Positions 36,978-44,875 of a stretch of 64,000 nucleotides of DNA are shown one piece after another. The stretch lies in the NCBI GenBank assembly GCA_900546915.1, contig UREY01000002.1, positions 1 to 64,000 on the forward strand, written 5' to 3'. The notes beneath the pieces were generated by a model. It was not told the origin of the DNA. It worked only from the letters and a program-made list of their open reading frames with translations, and searched no databases. Source of the DNA: an uncultured Eubacteriales bacterium. Its GTDB lineage: Bacteria; Bacillota; Clostridia; Oscillospirales; Oscillospiraceae. The number at the start of each line of letters is the position of its first letter. Position 1 is the first letter of the stretch. A program made the translations under genes and the position numbers.

Positions 36978-38252
36978 CTATTTTTCGTAGGTGAATTCCC
37001 AATTGTAAATGCTCACCGTATCTCCGTCCCGGATCCCCAGCCCCTCCAGCCGGTCAAACAAACCGCATTTCCGGAGCTGCCGGTCAAAATAATTTCGGGA
37101 TTCAAAATCGTCAAAATTGATATCTCCCAGCAACCGCTCCATCCAGGCGCCGGAAATCACCCAGGTGTCTCCGTAATGCTCGATTTCCAGCTCGGTGGGG
37201 TCGCCGGCTTGGGCCAGCGGCCGGATATACTCCGGCTCATAAACCGTAATGGGCGGAAGCTGCTGCAGCTTGGCAGCCACCGCCTGCATCAGGTGGCGGG
37301 TTCCCATGGTCGTAGCCGCAGAAATTTCATAGAAGTCACAGCCCAGGGCCGCCACATGGTCCCGCAGCCGCTGCAGGTTGTCCGAATCCGGCTCCAGAAG
37401 ATCGCATTTGTTCGCCGCCACCATCATAGGCCGGCCGGCCAGCTCCTCGGAGTACTCCCGGAGCTCTGCACAGATTTTGTCAAAATCCTCCACCGGATCC
37501 CGCCCTTCGCTGCCGGACACATCCACAACATGCACCAACAAACGGCACCGGTCCACATGCCGGAGAAAGTCATGGCCCAAACCGGCCCCCTCCGCCGCGC
37601 CTTCGATGATCCCCGGAATATCCGCCATGACAAAGGAAACGCCCTCGTCCACATAGATGACGCCTAAGTTGGGAAACAGCGTCGTAAAATGATAATTGGC
37701 AATTTTAGGCCGGGCATTGGAGGTTACCGAAAGCAGCGTGGATTTGCCCACATTGGGAAAGCCCACCAAGCCCACGTCGGCCAAAAGCCTCAGCTCCAAG
37801 ATCACTTCCCGGCTCTCTCCAGGCAGCCCCGCCTTGGCGAAACGGGGCAGCTGGCGGGTGGGCGTGGCAAAATGCTTGTTGCCCCAGCCGCCGCGGCCTC
37901 CTCTGGCCAACACAAAGTCCCCATCGCCGGACATATCGGCCATAATCTGTTCCGTCTCGGCATCCCGCACCACCGTGCCCCGGGGGACCTGAATGATCAG
38001 GTTTTCCCCTCGCTTACCGGTGCACCGGCCTCCTTGGCCGTCGCCGCCGGAAGCGGCGGCGTATTTCCGCCGGTATCGGAAATCCATGAGGGTCGTCAAA
38101 TGATCGTTCACCCGCAGGATTACATTGCCTCCGTGACCGCCGTCGCCGCCGTCCGGCCCTCCCGCCGCCACATATTTCTCCCGGTGGAACGCCACCGCAC
38201 CGTCGCCGCCCTTCCCGGCCGAGACGGTAATTCGCACCTGATCCACAAACAT
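36978..38252 (-). CDS. obgE: GTPase Obg
   Basis: A 424-residue essential GTPase for 50S ribosome assembly and stress control. The glycine-rich Obg domain (about 1-157, FVDQVRITVSAGKGGDGAVAF and GGDGGHGGN) precedes the G domain with GFPNVGKST (G1), DIPGIIEGA (G3) and ANKCD (G4), and a C-terminal OCT domain (about 345-424). The start is ATG 38252, which has AGGAGG 7 nt upstream; the open frame extends to 38348 without support. It follows rpmA, as in most Firmicutes, but a terminator separates them. Confidence 0.96.
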   Translation of the reverse strand: MFVDQVRITVSAGKGGDGAVAFHREKYVAAGGPDGGDGGHGGNVILRVNDHLTTLMDFRYRRKYAAASGGDGQGGRCTGKRGENLIIQVPRGTVVRDAETEQIMADMSGDGDFVLARGGRGGWGNKHFATPTRQLPRFAKAGLPGESREVILELRLLADVGLVGFPNVGKSTLLSVTSNARPKIANYHFTTLFPNLGVIYVDEGVSFVMADIPGIIEGAAEGAGLGHDFLRHVDRCRLLVHVVDVSGSEGRDPVEDFDKICAELREYSEELAGRPMMVAANKCDLLEPDSDNLQRLRDHVAALGCDFYEISAATTMGTRHLMQAVAAKLQQLPPITVYEPEYIRPLAQAGDPTELEIEHYGDTWVISGAWMERLLGDINFDDFESRNYFDRQLRKCGLFDRLEGLGIRDGDTVSIYNWEFTYEK

Positions 38253-38365
38253 AAACGCGCCTCCTTTTGGCTGCAAAACCACTTCGCTTCTCACGCTTCC
38301 ACATCGCCGTCCTGTTTGCGCAGCGCACAGAGGCTGTGGACTCCCCAAACAAGACGCCGGTACAA

Positions 38366-38400
38366 AAAGGGCTGTTGCAGCTAGTATGCAACAGCCCTTT
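38366..38400 (-). terminator. Intrinsic terminator of the rplU-prp-rpmA operon
   Basis: A perfect 14-bp stem AAAGGGCTGTTGCA/TGCAACAGCCCTTT with a 7-nt loop is followed by TTTTT on the minus strand, 8 nt after the rpmA stop. Confidence 0.85.
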
Positions 38401-38408
38401 GTCCGTTA

Positions 38409-38690
38409 TTACTGCTCCGCGTACACGCAGCACTGCTTCCGATCCTTGCCCTTCCGCTCAAAACGGACGGTGCCGTCAATCAGAGCAAACAGTGTGTCAT
38501 CGCTGCCGATGCCCACGTTGGTGCCGGGATGGATGTGGGTACCTCTCTGCCGGACCAGGATGTTGCCCGCCAGCACAAACTGCCCGTCGGCGCGCTTCAC
38601 ACCCAGCCGCTTGGACTCGGAATCACGGCCGTTCTTGGTGGAACCGCCGCCTTTTTTATGGGCGAAGAACTGAATTCCAATTTTCAGCAT
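38409..38690 (-). CDS. rpmA: 50S ribosomal protein L27 (with cleavable N-terminal extension)
   Basis: The 93-residue product has the L27 core [21 protein letters not shown] and [19 protein letters not shown]. It carries the nine-residue extension MLKIGIQFF found in Firmicutes, removed by the Prp protease between F9 and A10 to expose the peptidyl-transferase tail. prp is the gene directly upstream, 3 nt away. A few C-terminal residues are unusual in having paired cysteines (KQCCVYAEQ). Confidence 0.97.
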   Translation of the reverse strand: MLKIGIQFFAHKKGGGSTKNGRDSESKRLGVKRADGQFVLAGNILVRQRGTHIHPGTNVGIGSDDTLFALIDGTVRFERKGKDRKQCCVYAEQ

Positions 38691-38693
38691 ACT

Positions 38694-39017
38694 TTACACC
38701 TCCAACACATCGAGATAATCTGGATATTCCTCCCGCAGGCCGATGAGATAGACCATCAGGCCGCTGAGGGCAGCCTGGACAGCCTCCTCTTCGTCACAGA
38801 CTGCAGGGAGCGTCAGGGTAACGCCGGCCTTCGCCTCGTCCACCCGAACCTTAGCCCGAGCGCCGCACACATCGTTGACGGTACACTCGGTAAGACCGAC
38901 TGCAGCGGAGACAGCGGCGCAGACAATGTCCGTTCCTGCCTCCCCATAGCCGGCGTGCCCGGAGCAGCTGAATCCTGTGATTCTGCCGTCCTGGGTGAAA
39001 AATTCCACTTTTGTCAT
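38694..39017 (-). CDS. prp: Ribosomal-processing cysteine protease Prp
   Basis: A 107-residue cysteine protease that trims L27. The catalytic dyad is H21 (CSGHAGYGEAG) and C33 (GTDIVCAAVSAA), with spacing as in the staphylococcal enzyme. It lies between rplU and rpmA, its usual position, and starts one codon after the rplU stop, so translation is likely coupled. Confidence 0.94.
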   Translation of the reverse strand: MTKVEFFTQDGRITGFSCSGHAGYGEAGTDIVCAAVSAAVGLTECTVNDVCGARAKVRVDEAKAGVTLTLPAVCDEEEAVQAALSGLMVYLIGLREEYPDYLDVLEV

Positions 39018-39020
39018 GGC

Positions 39021-39332
39021 TTACAGGGCAATCTTGGTGATCTCCACCTTGGTGTAAGGCTGACGGTGGCCCCGAATGGACTTGGAATCCTTCTTGGGGC
39101 GGTATTTGAAGACGATGATCTTCTTGCCTTTGCCATTCTTGATCACCTTGCCTTCTACGGTAGCGCCGGACACCATGGGCGTGCCGAACTTGGAGTTCTC
39201 TCCATCCACCACCGCCAAAACCTGGTCGAAGGTCACGGTATTTTCCGCTTCCACCCCCAGCTTCTCGACGTAAATCACGTCTCCCTCGGCTACGGTGTAC
39301 TGCTTCCCGCCAGTCACAATCACTGCTTTCAT
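39021..39332 (-). CDS. rplU: 50S ribosomal protein L21
   Basis: The 103-residue protein begins [18 protein letters not shown] and ends with the RNA-binding region [19 protein letters not shown], as L21 does. It is the first gene of the rplU-prp-rpmA operon, driven by a consensus promoter at 39425-39453. Confidence 0.97.
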   Translation of the reverse strand: MKAVIVTGGKQYTVAEGDVIYVEKLGVEAENTVTFDQVLAVVDGENSKFGTPMVSGATVEGKVIKNGKGKKIIVFKYRPKKDSKSIRGHRQPYTKVEITKIAL

Positions 39333-39418
39333 AAACTTGCACCTACTTTCTATGGTAGTCTCGCTCTGAGGGCGCGGGCCCGTTCGGGCGCAACGGCTTA
39401 AAACCCCTTTAATGCGGC
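39333..39418 (-). ncRNA. Probable L21 leader (autoregulatory mRNA leader)
   Basis: About 85 nt of GC-rich, foldable leader (GCCCG/CGGGC and related pairs) precedes rplU. Low-GC Gram-positives have a conserved L21 leader at this place that is thought to bind L21. I identify it from position and foldability, not from a full consensus match. Confidence 0.45.
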
Positions 39419-39424
39419 TTGTTC

Positions 39425-39453
39425 ATTTTACCATCTCAAATCGGGGTTGTCAA
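39425..39453 (-). promoter_or_regulatory. Ribosomal operon promoter (TTGACA-17-TAAAAT)
   Basis: The leftward -35 TTGACA (39448-39453) and -10 TAAAAT (39425-39430) are 17 nt apart. Confidence 0.82.
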
Positions 39454-39618
39454 GGATATCTTCCCGGTTTTTCCTTCGTTTTTTCAAGCTTTTGCCCTTT
39501 CTTCACCGGGCTGCGCCTTTCCCCGGCTTTTGGACAGAACGAGAAAACTGTCCCTACATTCCCGGAACGCAGCGGGGTATCATAAAGAAAAGTACGCAAC
39601 CCAAAAGGGGGAATTTCC

Positions 39619-40623
39619 TTGCGGAAACGGGACCTGACGCGCCTTCTCATAGAGAGCGCGGTGGACCGGGCCCTGCGGGATATGGAGCGGGATTCCCACC
39701 GCACCATCCGAAACCTGTTGGACCTGGCCCTTACCTTCTCGAAGGGCTCTTTTGAACGGCACTTTTTCACCTTGTGCCAACAGATGCTGGAAGATGAGTC
39801 CAGCCCCTACTACCAGCTGCTGGACCGGGCTCTGCGGACCTGCGACCGGCAGACGCTGAAAACCTTCGGCATTAACGTGGGGTACGAGGGCTGCAGCAAA
39901 GGAGCCCGGCGCATCCGGGAGGTGGAGGCTGCCGGTGGATTTAAAGTTCCCTGGGCCCTCACCATCCAGGCCGGGGCGCAGGGCCTTTCCCGCATCTACA
40001 TCCAGCGCATGGTAACGGAGGGGACGGATCTGGGCATTCACGTTTACCTGCTGCAGGATAATCAATTGGAGCAGGAAGCCCTGGAACAGCTTCTGCAGGA
40101 CAACCCGGCCTGCGCCTTTACCGTCCTGACCACCGGCGCCCGCGGCGCGGACTGGAATCTGTCCAGCCTGTCCCGGTTTCACAATCTGCTGTTTTCTGTC
40201 GACGCCCGGCAACCCTTGGCCCTGGAGCTGTGCCGCGCGTTGGAGGCGGCGCGGATGCCCTGCGCCGTCCATCTGGGCTATTCCGATCAAGCCGCCTCAG
40301 AACTGCCCGCTCAGCTGGAGCAGGTACGATCCCTGGGCAGCCTGGTGGTTTTGCTGTACGCCGACGGCGCCGGTCCGGAAACACGCCACGCCGTTTACCG
40401 GCGGGTCGTGGAAGCCCGAACGGCCCGCACCTATCCTTTTGGTCTGATGGAGCTCACTGAAGACCTTCTGGCCATCGACCGGATCATTTCCGACGATCCC
40501 TGCTCCCTCGCTTTCCTGGCCGACGGGCGGGCCATGACAGCTGCAGGTCCCGCTCCCGTCAACATCCGTACCGCCACCTTAACCCAAGTTCTCCAGGCCG
40601 TCCTGCCGAAACGCAGGCCATAA
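39619..40623 (+). CDS. Conserved-looking protein of unknown function (334 aa)
   Basis: I do not recognise this family. The start is TTG 39619, with AGGGGGA 6-8 nt upstream. The N-terminal 85 residues are helical and charged (LLIESAVDRALRDMERDSHR). From about residue 85 the pattern alternates strands and helices (TFGINVGYEGC, VPWALTIQAGAQ, GIHVYLLQDN, CAFTVLTTGARG, LLFSVDARQP, CAVHLGYSD, SLVVLLYADG). This suggests a TIM-barrel-like fold resembling a radical SAM domain without the CxxxCxxC cluster motif. There are no membrane segments or signal peptide. It is monocistronic between rplU and khpA, and shares a terminator with the latter. GC content matches its neighbours, so it is not obviously foreign. 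Confidence 0.7.
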   Translation: MRKRDLTRLLIESAVDRALRDMERDSHRTIRNLLDLALTFSKGSFERHFFTLCQQMLEDESSPYYQLLDRALRTCDRQTLKTFGINVGYEGCSKGARRIREVEAAGGFKVPWALTIQAGAQGLSRIYIQRMVTEGTDLGIHVYLLQDNQLEQEALEQLLQDNPACAFTVLTTGARGADWNLSSLSRFHNLLFSVDARQPLALELCRALEAARMPCAVHLGYSDQAASELPAQLEQVRSLGSLVVLLYADGAGPETRHAVYRRVVEARTARTYPFGLMELTEDLLAIDRIISDDPCSLAFLADGRAMTAAGPAPVNIRTATLTQVLQAVLPKRRP

Positions 40624-40625
40624 AA

Positions 40626-40666
40626 ACCGGGCGTTGTCTCAAACACATGTTGAGACAACGCCCGGT
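40626..40666. terminator. Bidirectional terminator
   Basis: A perfect 16-bp stem ACCGGGCGTTGTCTCA/TGAGACAACGCCCGGT sits between two converging stop codons. On the minus strand it is followed by TTTTTA, so it mainly stops the ylxM-khpA operon; on the plus strand the T run is missing. Confidence 0.75.
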
Positions 40667-40670
40667 GCGC

Positions 40671-40901
40671 TTAATCGACAATATCGACCGTAACCCGCTG
40701 GCCATTGTGCTGTGCGACGGTCTTCACAATGGTGCGGATTTCCTTGGCGATTCTGCCCTGCCGGCCAATCACCTTGCCCATATCCTCCGGGGCAACCCGG
40801 AGCTCCAGCAGCGTCCCGTCCTCGCTCTGCGTCTGGGTTACGCTGACCGCCTCGGGATGATCCACCAGGCTTTTTGCCATATACAGCAAAAGTTCTTTCA
40901 T
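40671..40901 (-). CDS. khpA: KH-domain RNA-binding protein KhpA
   Basis: A 76-residue single KH domain with the GxxG loop in KVIGRQGRIAKEI. KhpA binds RNA with KhpB and affects cell division and translation in Firmicutes. ATG 40901 is the start (GAAGGAG 9 nt upstream); the frame continues upstream to 40922 without an SD. It follows rpsP by 22 nt in the conserved ffh-rpsP-khpA order. Confidence 0.93.
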   Translation of the reverse strand: MKELLLYMAKSLVDHPEAVSVTQTQSEDGTLLELRVAPEDMGKVIGRQGRIAKEIRTIVKTVAQHNGQRVTVDIVD

Positions 40902-40923
40902 AGCGAACGCTCCTTCAGGCATC

Positions 40924-41163
40924 TTACAGCACGCCGGCCTTCTTCAGCAGGCCGCGCACCGTATCGGTGGGCTGAGCGCCGTTCTGAATCCAGGTCTTGG
41001 CCTTTTCGCTGTCCACCGTGATGGTGGCAGGCTCGGTCAGCGGATTGTACGCGCCGATTTCCTCAATGCAGCGGCCATCCCGGGGGGACCGGGAGTCGGC
41101 AACCACAATGCGGTAGTAGGGAGCCTTCTTCGCACCCATTCTTCTCAGTCTGATCTTTACCAT
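40924..41163 (-). CDS. rpsP: 30S ribosomal protein S16
   Basis: A 79-residue protein with the S16 signatures [20 protein letters not shown] and the [13 protein letters not shown] loop. GGAGG precedes the ATG. It sits between ffh and khpA as in most Firmicutes. Confidence 0.97.
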   Translation of the reverse strand: MVKIRLRRMGAKKAPYYRIVVADSRSPRDGRCIEEIGAYNPLTEPATITVDSEKAKTWIQNGAQPTDTVRGLLKKAGVL

Positions 41164-41231
41164 GGGGTTTCACCTCCAAATATCATAATCGTCATTTATC
41201 GTAAAGCCCGAAAAGGGCCGGTTACGAACCA

Positions 41232-42584
41232 TCAAATACCGGGAAAGCCGCCGGGCATCCCTTTCATGCGTCCCATACGCCGCATTTTTTTTCCCGCGCC
41301 CGGGCCGGAGAACTGACGTACCAGCTTTCGCATGGTCTCAAACTGGCTCAGCAAAGAGTTGACATCCTGGAGCCGCACACCGGCGCCCTTGGCAATCCGC
41401 TGCTTCCGGCTGGCGTTGAGGACGGCGGGGTTATCCCGCTCCTTCGGCGTCATGGACAGAATAATTGCCTCGGTTCGAGCCATGGCCTTTTCGTCCACCT
41501 TCAAATCCTTCATGTTGGCCCCGCCGGGAAGCTGGGCCACGATCTCCTGCATGGAGCCCATGGATTTCAGCTGTACCAGCTGGTCATAAAAATCGGCCAA
41601 GGTGAACTTGTTGGATTTCAGCTTCTCCTCCAGCTCAGCTGCCTTCTTGGCATCGTAAGCCTTTTCCGCCTTCTCAATCAGCGTCAGCACATCGCCCATG
41701 CCCAGAATCCGGGAGGCCATCCGGTCCGGGTGGAACGCTTCAATCTGGTCCAGCTTCTCGCCTGTGCCCACAAACTTAATGGGCCTTCCCGTCACGGCCC
41801 GGACCGAGAGGGCCGCGCCGCCTCTGGCGTCGCCGTCCAGCTTGGTGAGCATGACGCTGTCGATATCCAGCCGCTCGTGAAAGCTCTGCGCGGCATTGAC
41901 TGCATCCTGGCCGGTCATGGCATCCACAACCAGCATGATCTCCTGGGGATGCACCGCCGCTTTCACCGCCTTGAGCTCCTCCATCAGTGCCTCGTCGATG
42001 TGCAGCCGGCCGGCCGTGTCCAAAAACACCATGTCGTTGCCATGGCGAACGGCATGCTGCACCGCCGCCTTGGCAATGTCCACCGGATTGGTCTGGCCCA
42101 TTTGAAACACCGGCAAGCCCAATTTTTCGCCGCAGACCTCCAGCTGCCGGATGGCGGCCGGACGGTAAATGTCGCAGGCCACCAGCAGAGGATTTTTGCC
42201 CTGCTTTTTCATGAGACCGGCCAGCTTGGAGCCGTTGGTGGTTTTGCCCGCGCCCTGAAGGCCCACCAGCATCACCACAGTCGGCCCCTTGGGATTGATG
42301 GTAATGTGCTGCGTCTCGCTCCCCATCAGGCGGGTCAGCTCTTCATTGACAATCTTCACAATCATCTGCGCCGGGGTCAGAGACTCCAGCACATCGGTCC
42401 CGATGCAGCGCTCCGTCACGGATTTGGTGAAGTCTTTCACCACCTTATAGCTCACATCGGCCTCCAGAAGCGCCAGGCGAATCTCCCGCATGGCCTCCTT
42501 GACATCCGACTCCTTCAGACGGCCCTTGCCGCGGAGCTTTTTGAACGTGGCGGATAATTTTTCGGTTAAGCCTTCAAACGCCAT
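41232..42584 (-). CDS. ffh: Signal recognition particle protein Ffh
   Basis: A 450-residue SRP GTPase that binds signal peptides and SRP RNA to target membrane proteins. The N domain is followed by the G domain with GLQGAGKTTNGSKLA (G1), DTAGRLHID (G3) and TKLDGDARGGAALS (G4). The C-terminal M domain is methionine-rich and ends MRRMGRMKGMPGGFPG. It starts 3 nt after the ylxM stop, so translation is likely coupled. Confidence 0.97.
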   Translation of the reverse strand: MAFEGLTEKLSATFKKLRGKGRLKESDVKEAMREIRLALLEADVSYKVVKDFTKSVTERCIGTDVLESLTPAQMIVKIVNEELTRLMGSETQHITINPKGPTVVMLVGLQGAGKTTNGSKLAGLMKKQGKNPLLVACDIYRPAAIRQLEVCGEKLGLPVFQMGQTNPVDIAKAAVQHAVRHGNDMVFLDTAGRLHIDEALMEELKAVKAAVHPQEIMLVVDAMTGQDAVNAAQSFHERLDIDSVMLTKLDGDARGGAALSVRAVTGRPIKFVGTGEKLDQIEAFHPDRMASRILGMGDVLTLIEKAEKAYDAKKAAELEEKLKSNKFTLADFYDQLVQLKSMGSMQEIVAQLPGGANMKDLKVDEKAMARTEAIILSMTPKERDNPAVLNASRKQRIAKGAGVRLQDVNSLLSQFETMRKLVRQFSGPGAGKKMRRMGRMKGMPGGFPGI

Positions 42585-42587
42585 AAT

Positions 42588-42938
42588 TTACTCCTTCATG
42601 GTACCGGCGGCATCCAGAATCTCCCGAGCCAGCCGCGCCGTCTCCGGCTCCGGACTGCAGGCCAGGACCTCCGCCGCCGCCCGGATGCGGTCTGCCGCTC
42701 GCCGGCAGGTCAAATCTCGGGCCGCCGCGCCGATCTTGACCTCCATCAGGCGTAAGGACCCCTCCGCCCGAACCAATGCATCATGCACCGCCTGCCGGCT
42801 GATCCCCGCTTCTTGCGCAATCTCACCCAGCGAGAAATCCTGATTATAGTACAGCTCAAAGCAAGTCCGCTGCTTTTCTGTCAGCAGCTCTCCGTAATAG
42901 TCAAACAACAGGGACAATTCCAGCTCGTCCAGCTTCAC
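42588..42938 (-). CDS. ylxM: SRP-associated DNA-binding protein YlxM
   Basis: A 116-residue protein with a sigma-70 region 4-like helix-turn-helix: YYGELLTEKQRTCFELYYNQ then SLGEIAQEAGISRQAVHDAL. YlxM lies upstream of ffh in Firmicutes and is thought to regulate SRP. GTG 42938 is the start, with AGGAGGGGG upstream. It heads the ylxM-ffh-rpsP-khpA operon behind a consensus promoter. Confidence 0.92.
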   Translation of the reverse strand: MKLDELELSLLFDYYGELLTEKQRTCFELYYNQDFSLGEIAQEAGISRQAVHDALVRAEGSLRLMEVKIGAAARDLTCRRAADRIRAAAEVLACSPEPETARLAREILDAAGTMKE

Positions 42939-42981
42939 AAGGTCCCCCTCCTATCAAGGTTTTCCCCTTAACAGCCTCCCC

Positions 42982-43010
42982 AGTATAGCGGATTTTACCC
43001 CATTTGTCAA
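42982..43010 (-). promoter_or_regulatory. Promoter of ylxM-ffh-rpsP-khpA (TTGACA-17-TATACT)
   Basis: The leftward -35 TTGACA (43005-43010) and -10 TATACT (42982-42987) are spaced by 17 nt, with the leader ending in a strong SD 44 nt on. Confidence 0.85.
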
Positions 43011-43106
43011 GGGTTATTTCCCCTGTGTTTTCATGACGAAACCACACTCTCTGAAGCGTCGACAAGCAGTTTTTCATCTCTTTGAAAAAACCGGCAGCTG
43101 CCGGGC

Positions 43107-43137
43107 AAAAAAATCCCCGGAGCGATTGCCCCGGGGA
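43107..43137 (-). terminator. Intrinsic terminator of the M23 gene
   Basis: The stem TCCCCGG/CCGGGGA (43114-43120, 43131-43137) is followed on the minus strand by TTTTTTT. It lies about 90 nt after the stop. Two further perfect palindromes, CCGGCAGCTGCCGG (43091-43104) and GGAGTGCGTCGCACTCC (43170-43186), flank it. Confidence 0.75.
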
Positions 43138-43229
43138 AAGGCGCGGCCGCTGTCGCGCGGCTGCTGCGCCGGAGTGCGTCGCACTCCTTCAAGAGGAAGA
43201 AAATGAAAAAAATGGAACGAGCAGATTGG

Positions 43230-43958
43230 TTACTCCACAAACTCCGCCGGGTCCATCCCCTGGTCGTTGCAGGTGACGGAGAAGTGGACATGGGGCTCCA
43301 GGGCCTTTTCCGTCAAAGCGGTCTGGCCCACCGTGCCGATGGTGTCGCCGCAGGATACCGTATCCCCGGCGGCCACGGCGGTTTCCTCAGACAGACTGGA
43401 GTAGGTCGTGACATAGCCGCCGGAGTGGCGGATGACCACAGTCGTGCCCATCAGGTCGTCGTCGTACACGGTGTAAACCGTTCCGTCGGCAGCGGCCTGC
43501 ACTTCGGTTCCGGCGGCGGCTGTGAGATCCACGCCGTTGTGGACCCGCCAGTCCCGGGTGGTCTCATTGTAGGCCAGCTTGTCCACCGCGTAGGCAGCCG
43601 CCGTCTCGCCTTCCACGGGCCACATGGTTTTTACCGGTTTGGTTCCGGTGGTCTCGCCTCCGGTTTCCGAGGGAGCCGTGGTTTCTCCCGGCTCCGTAGG
43701 CTTGGTGGGCGTCGTCCCAATGGCGGGAACCAAATCGTCCTCCTCGCCGTTGGCCCCTGCGGGCGTGGTAGCGGTCTGGCCGGTGACAGACGGCGCCGTT
43801 CCGGTTCCCGCCAGCGAGTCCGGTGTTTTCGACTGATTGGATCGGTAGTACACATAGCCGGAGATCCCAATGGCTGCAGCACACAGGATCAGGGCTATGT
43901 AGTAGCCCTTGTCCTTGAGGCTCTTCCAGAAGCCCCGGTTTTGCTTGTCGTTGTTCAT
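43230..43958 (-). CDS. M23 peptidase domain protein, SpoIIQ-like
   Basis: A 242-residue protein with a short cytoplasmic tail, one transmembrane helix (about 18-37), a T/P/E-rich linker (about 40-105) and a C-terminal LytM/M23 domain. The motif HNGVDLTAAAGTEV and the final HVHFSV carry the zinc ligands, so it may be catalytically active. One N-terminal helix followed by LytM is the plan of SpoIIQ, the forespore half of the channel linking mother cell and forespore. The alternative is a general cell-wall endopeptidase. ATG 43958 is preferred because GGAGG lies 8 nt upstream. It is divergent from tatD. Confidence 0.8.
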   Translation of the reverse strand: MNNDKQNRGFWKSLKDKGYYIALILCAAAIGISGYVYYRSNQSKTPDSLAGTGTAPSVTGQTATTPAGANGEEDDLVPAIGTTPTKPTEPGETTAPSETGGETTGTKPVKTMWPVEGETAAAYAVDKLAYNETTRDWRVHNGVDLTAAAGTEVQAAADGTVYTVYDDDLMGTTVVIRHSGGYVTTYSSLSEETAVAAGDTVSCGDTIGTVGQTALTEKALEPHVHFSVTCNDQGMDPAEFVE

Positions 43959-44030
43959 TTCAAGCACCTCCGAGAACCAGTATAACCGTTTCTCAGAATG
44001 CTAAACCCAACGGAAGAAAAAATTTCCATC

Positions 44031-44059
44031 TTGCGGGATTATGGCTTTTGCGGTAAGAT
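44031..44059 (+). promoter_or_regulatory. Promoter of tatD-rlmD (TTGCGG-17-TAAGAT)
   Basis: The -35 TTGCGG (44031-44036) and -10 TAAGAT (44054-44059) are 17 nt apart and lie about 39 nt before the tatD start. Confidence 0.6.
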
Positions 44060-44097
44060 AAGAAACAAGAATACGATAGAATTGAGCTGAGGTTACC

Positions 44098-44865
44098 ATG
44101 CTGTTCGACACCCACGCCCACCTGGACGACCGGCGGTTCGACGCCGACCGGGCCGCGCTTCTGGCCCGGCTGCCGGAGCAGGGGATTGGGCTTTTGATGA
44201 ACCCCGGCTGTGATTTGCCCTCCTCCCGGGCCGCCTGCGCCCTGGCCCGGGCTCACAGCTGGATTTACGCCGCCGTAGGCTCCCACCCCGATGCGGCGGA
44301 TCAAATCGGGGACTCCGTGCTGCAGGAGTACCGGAGCCTGGTCCGGGAGAATCCCAAGGTGAAGGCCATTGGGGAAATCGGTCTGGATTATCATTATGAG
44401 GACGTGCCCCGGGCGCAGCAGCTCCGCTGCTTCCGGGCGCAGATGGCCCTGGCCCGGGAGCTGGACCTGCCGGTGATCGTCCACGAGCGGGAGGCCCATG
44501 AGGACGCTTTGCAGGTTCTGTCGGAGTTTCCGGAGGTCAAAGGCGTCTTTCACTGCTACTCCAGCTCGGCAGAAATGGCCGGACTTTTGGTCTCCAAAGG
44601 CTGGTACATCGGCTTCACCGGCGTGATCACCTTTAAAAACGCCCGGAAGCTGGTGGAGACCGCCCTGGCGATTCCATTGGACCGGATGGTCATCGAAACC
44701 GACTGCCCCTATATGGCGCCGGAGCCCTTCCGGGGCCGCCGGAACGACCCGGGCTATCTCTACCGCATGGCCGAGCGGCTGGCGGAGCTGCGGGGCGTCA
44801 CCCCGGAGGCGATGCAGGAGATCACCACGGCAAACGGCAAACGGCTGTACCGCCTATCAGAATAA
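44098..44865 (+). CDS. tatD: TatD-family metal-dependent DNase
   Basis: A 255-residue hydrolase that removes 3' nucleotides and has been linked to DNA repair. The metal ligands are in MLFDTHAHLDD, AIGEIGLDYHYE, VIVHEREAHEDAL, FHCYSSS and IETDCPYMAP. AGGTTACC leads into ATG 44098. The next gene, rlmD, starts 10 nt after the stop, so the two are co-transcribed. Length and motifs are standard. Confidence 0.95.
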   Translation: MLFDTHAHLDDRRFDADRAALLARLPEQGIGLLMNPGCDLPSSRAACALARAHSWIYAAVGSHPDAADQIGDSVLQEYRSLVRENPKVKAIGEIGLDYHYEDVPRAQQLRCFRAQMALARELDLPVIVHEREAHEDALQVLSEFPEVKGVFHCYSSSAEMAGLLVSKGWYIGFTGVITFKNARKLVETALAIPLDRMVIETDCPYMAPEPFRGRRNDPGYLYRMAERLAELRGVTPEAMQEITTANGKRLYRLSE

Positions 44866-44875
44866 GGAGAACGCT

